Shown here: piece by piece, positions 63,367 through 64,000 of the stretch
Layout of the letters: each line of letters begins with the position of its first letter
How positions within the stretch are numbered: the stretch's first letter is position 1
NCBI GenBank assembly: GCA_025765615.1
Contig: JAIVFJ010000018.1
Span: forward strand, 434,001-498,000
From: Zopfochytrium polystomum
Taxonomy: Eukaryota; Chytridiomycota; Chytridiomycetes; Chytridiales; Chytridiaceae
Direction of reading: 5' to 3'
Length of the DNA: 64,000 nt
Notes under the pieces: generated by a model
Databases searched by the model: none
The model's input: only the letters and a program-made list of their open reading frames with translations
What the model was told of the DNA's origin: nothing
Translations under genes and position numbers: made by a program

Positions 63367-64000
63367 TTAGTGGCCTCCAGTCATCGGGGCAAACTCAATC
63401 TGTCCCTCGAAGCGAAGGTCCCTGATGGGGATGAAGGTGGTAGATGAGGTGATGAGGAGCGGTAGGACGGAAAGGGCTGGGAAAGGAGCCCGTCAGAGAT
63501 CGGTCGTTTGTTTTTTTTTTTTTTTTGTTCCAGACGGGCCAAAAGAGAAACAAAAAAAAGAAGAAAGAAAAAGCAACAAAAATAAAAAACACACACACGA
63601 CAAACATGAAACGGCAAGCACGCGATCGACTCCACGTCCTTGTCGCCGCGGCCCGACAACACGCAACTCACGACGTCCTGGTCCTTACGCACCGTCGTCC
63701 TCGCGAGCTCGACCGAAACTTGAACACGGCGCGCGCCGTCTCCAGCCCCGGGATGATGGCCTCGATCTCAGACAGCTGCCGCACTCCCTTCATCGCCTCG
63801 GCGTCCGTCGCCGCCATAACCCGTACTCGGCTCGCCCCACGTCCTTGAGGAACGCGTGCTCGGGTCTCCGACGCCGGGGTAGTCCGTCTCGATAATCTGC
63901 CCGTCCGCGTCCCGCAAAAGGTTCGTGTGTGTGCCGTGCAGCACGGTCGCCCCGTAGCAAGCGTCACAGACTGCCGCCCCGTCTCGACGCCGTCACCCCC
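63367..64000 (-). pseudogene. TRP5: Second tryptophan synthase (beta C-terminus) pseudogene, runs off right edge
   Basis: The last exon encodes DLRFEGQIEFAPMTGGH with a stop at 63367-63369, and the exon before it contains [15 protein letters not shown] and ATDAEAMKGVRQLSE. It parallels 25379-26000 base for base over long stretches, intron included, but with different frameshifts and an insertion in the 63490-63600 intron. Its 5' part lies beyond the window. Confidence 0.85.

Noticed and set aside
1..64000. tRNA and rRNA genes
   Set aside because: I looked for T-loop GTTCGA contexts and conserved rRNA stretches by eye and found none convincing; a covariance search would be needed to exclude them.

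Overview
The window looks like nuclear DNA of a eukaryote, most likely a fungus. The lineage within fungi is uncertain; an early-diverging one is only a guess. Three things point there: short GT-AG introns (48-212 bp), a tryptophan synthase whose alpha part precedes its beta part in one chain (the fungal TRP5 arrangement), and fungal-type transposons. Most of the 64 kb is transposable elements, broken gene copies and simple repeats. Few host genes look intact.

Layout: 2-1204 (+) is the 3' end of an ankyrin-repeat gene. 3020-8990 (-) is a large host gene for a protein of roughly 1,900 residues, built from about 18 copies of an unfamiliar D-H-L-x-L-S-Y motif, with coiled coils and an NPF-rich tail. 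9700-13828 (-) holds a CACTA-like (Tnp2) transposase and an uncharacterised stretch. 13970-24409 is a head-to-tail array of three Helitrons sharing termini; the middle one encodes a full RepHel protein. 25379-27020 (-) is a decayed tryptophan synthase. 27517-34362 (-) is a MULE transposase gene split by a very young Ty3 chromovirus (27928-33142). 34440-38800 holds a kinase fragment, an LRR-like fragment and a Ty1/copia relic.

41202-60045 (-) is one long gene for a TIR-NACHT-ankyrin (NLR/STAND-type) receptor. It is now broken by a LINE in its ankyrin array (19-bp target duplication), by a second copy of the same Ty3 element in its NACHT domain (5-bp duplication), and by an in-frame TAG plus frameshifts. 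The ankyrin gene at the left edge is a paralogue of its 3' end. 60300-64000 is duplicated debris: a diverged repeat in three copies, a broken copy of the D-H-L-x-L-S-Y gene, and a second tryptophan synthase fragment.

The strongest finds are in the Ty3 element and the receptor. The Ty3 LTR carries perfect arrays of heat-shock elements just upstream of a TATA box. It also has a primer-binding site exactly complementary to the predicted start of its own transcript (Tf1-style self-priming) and a CCCAAAC slippery site at the gag-pol overlap. The receptor's near-identical ankyrin repeats vary at a few fixed positions, as expected of a diversifying recognition surface. The tandem Helitron array and the new repeat protein come next.
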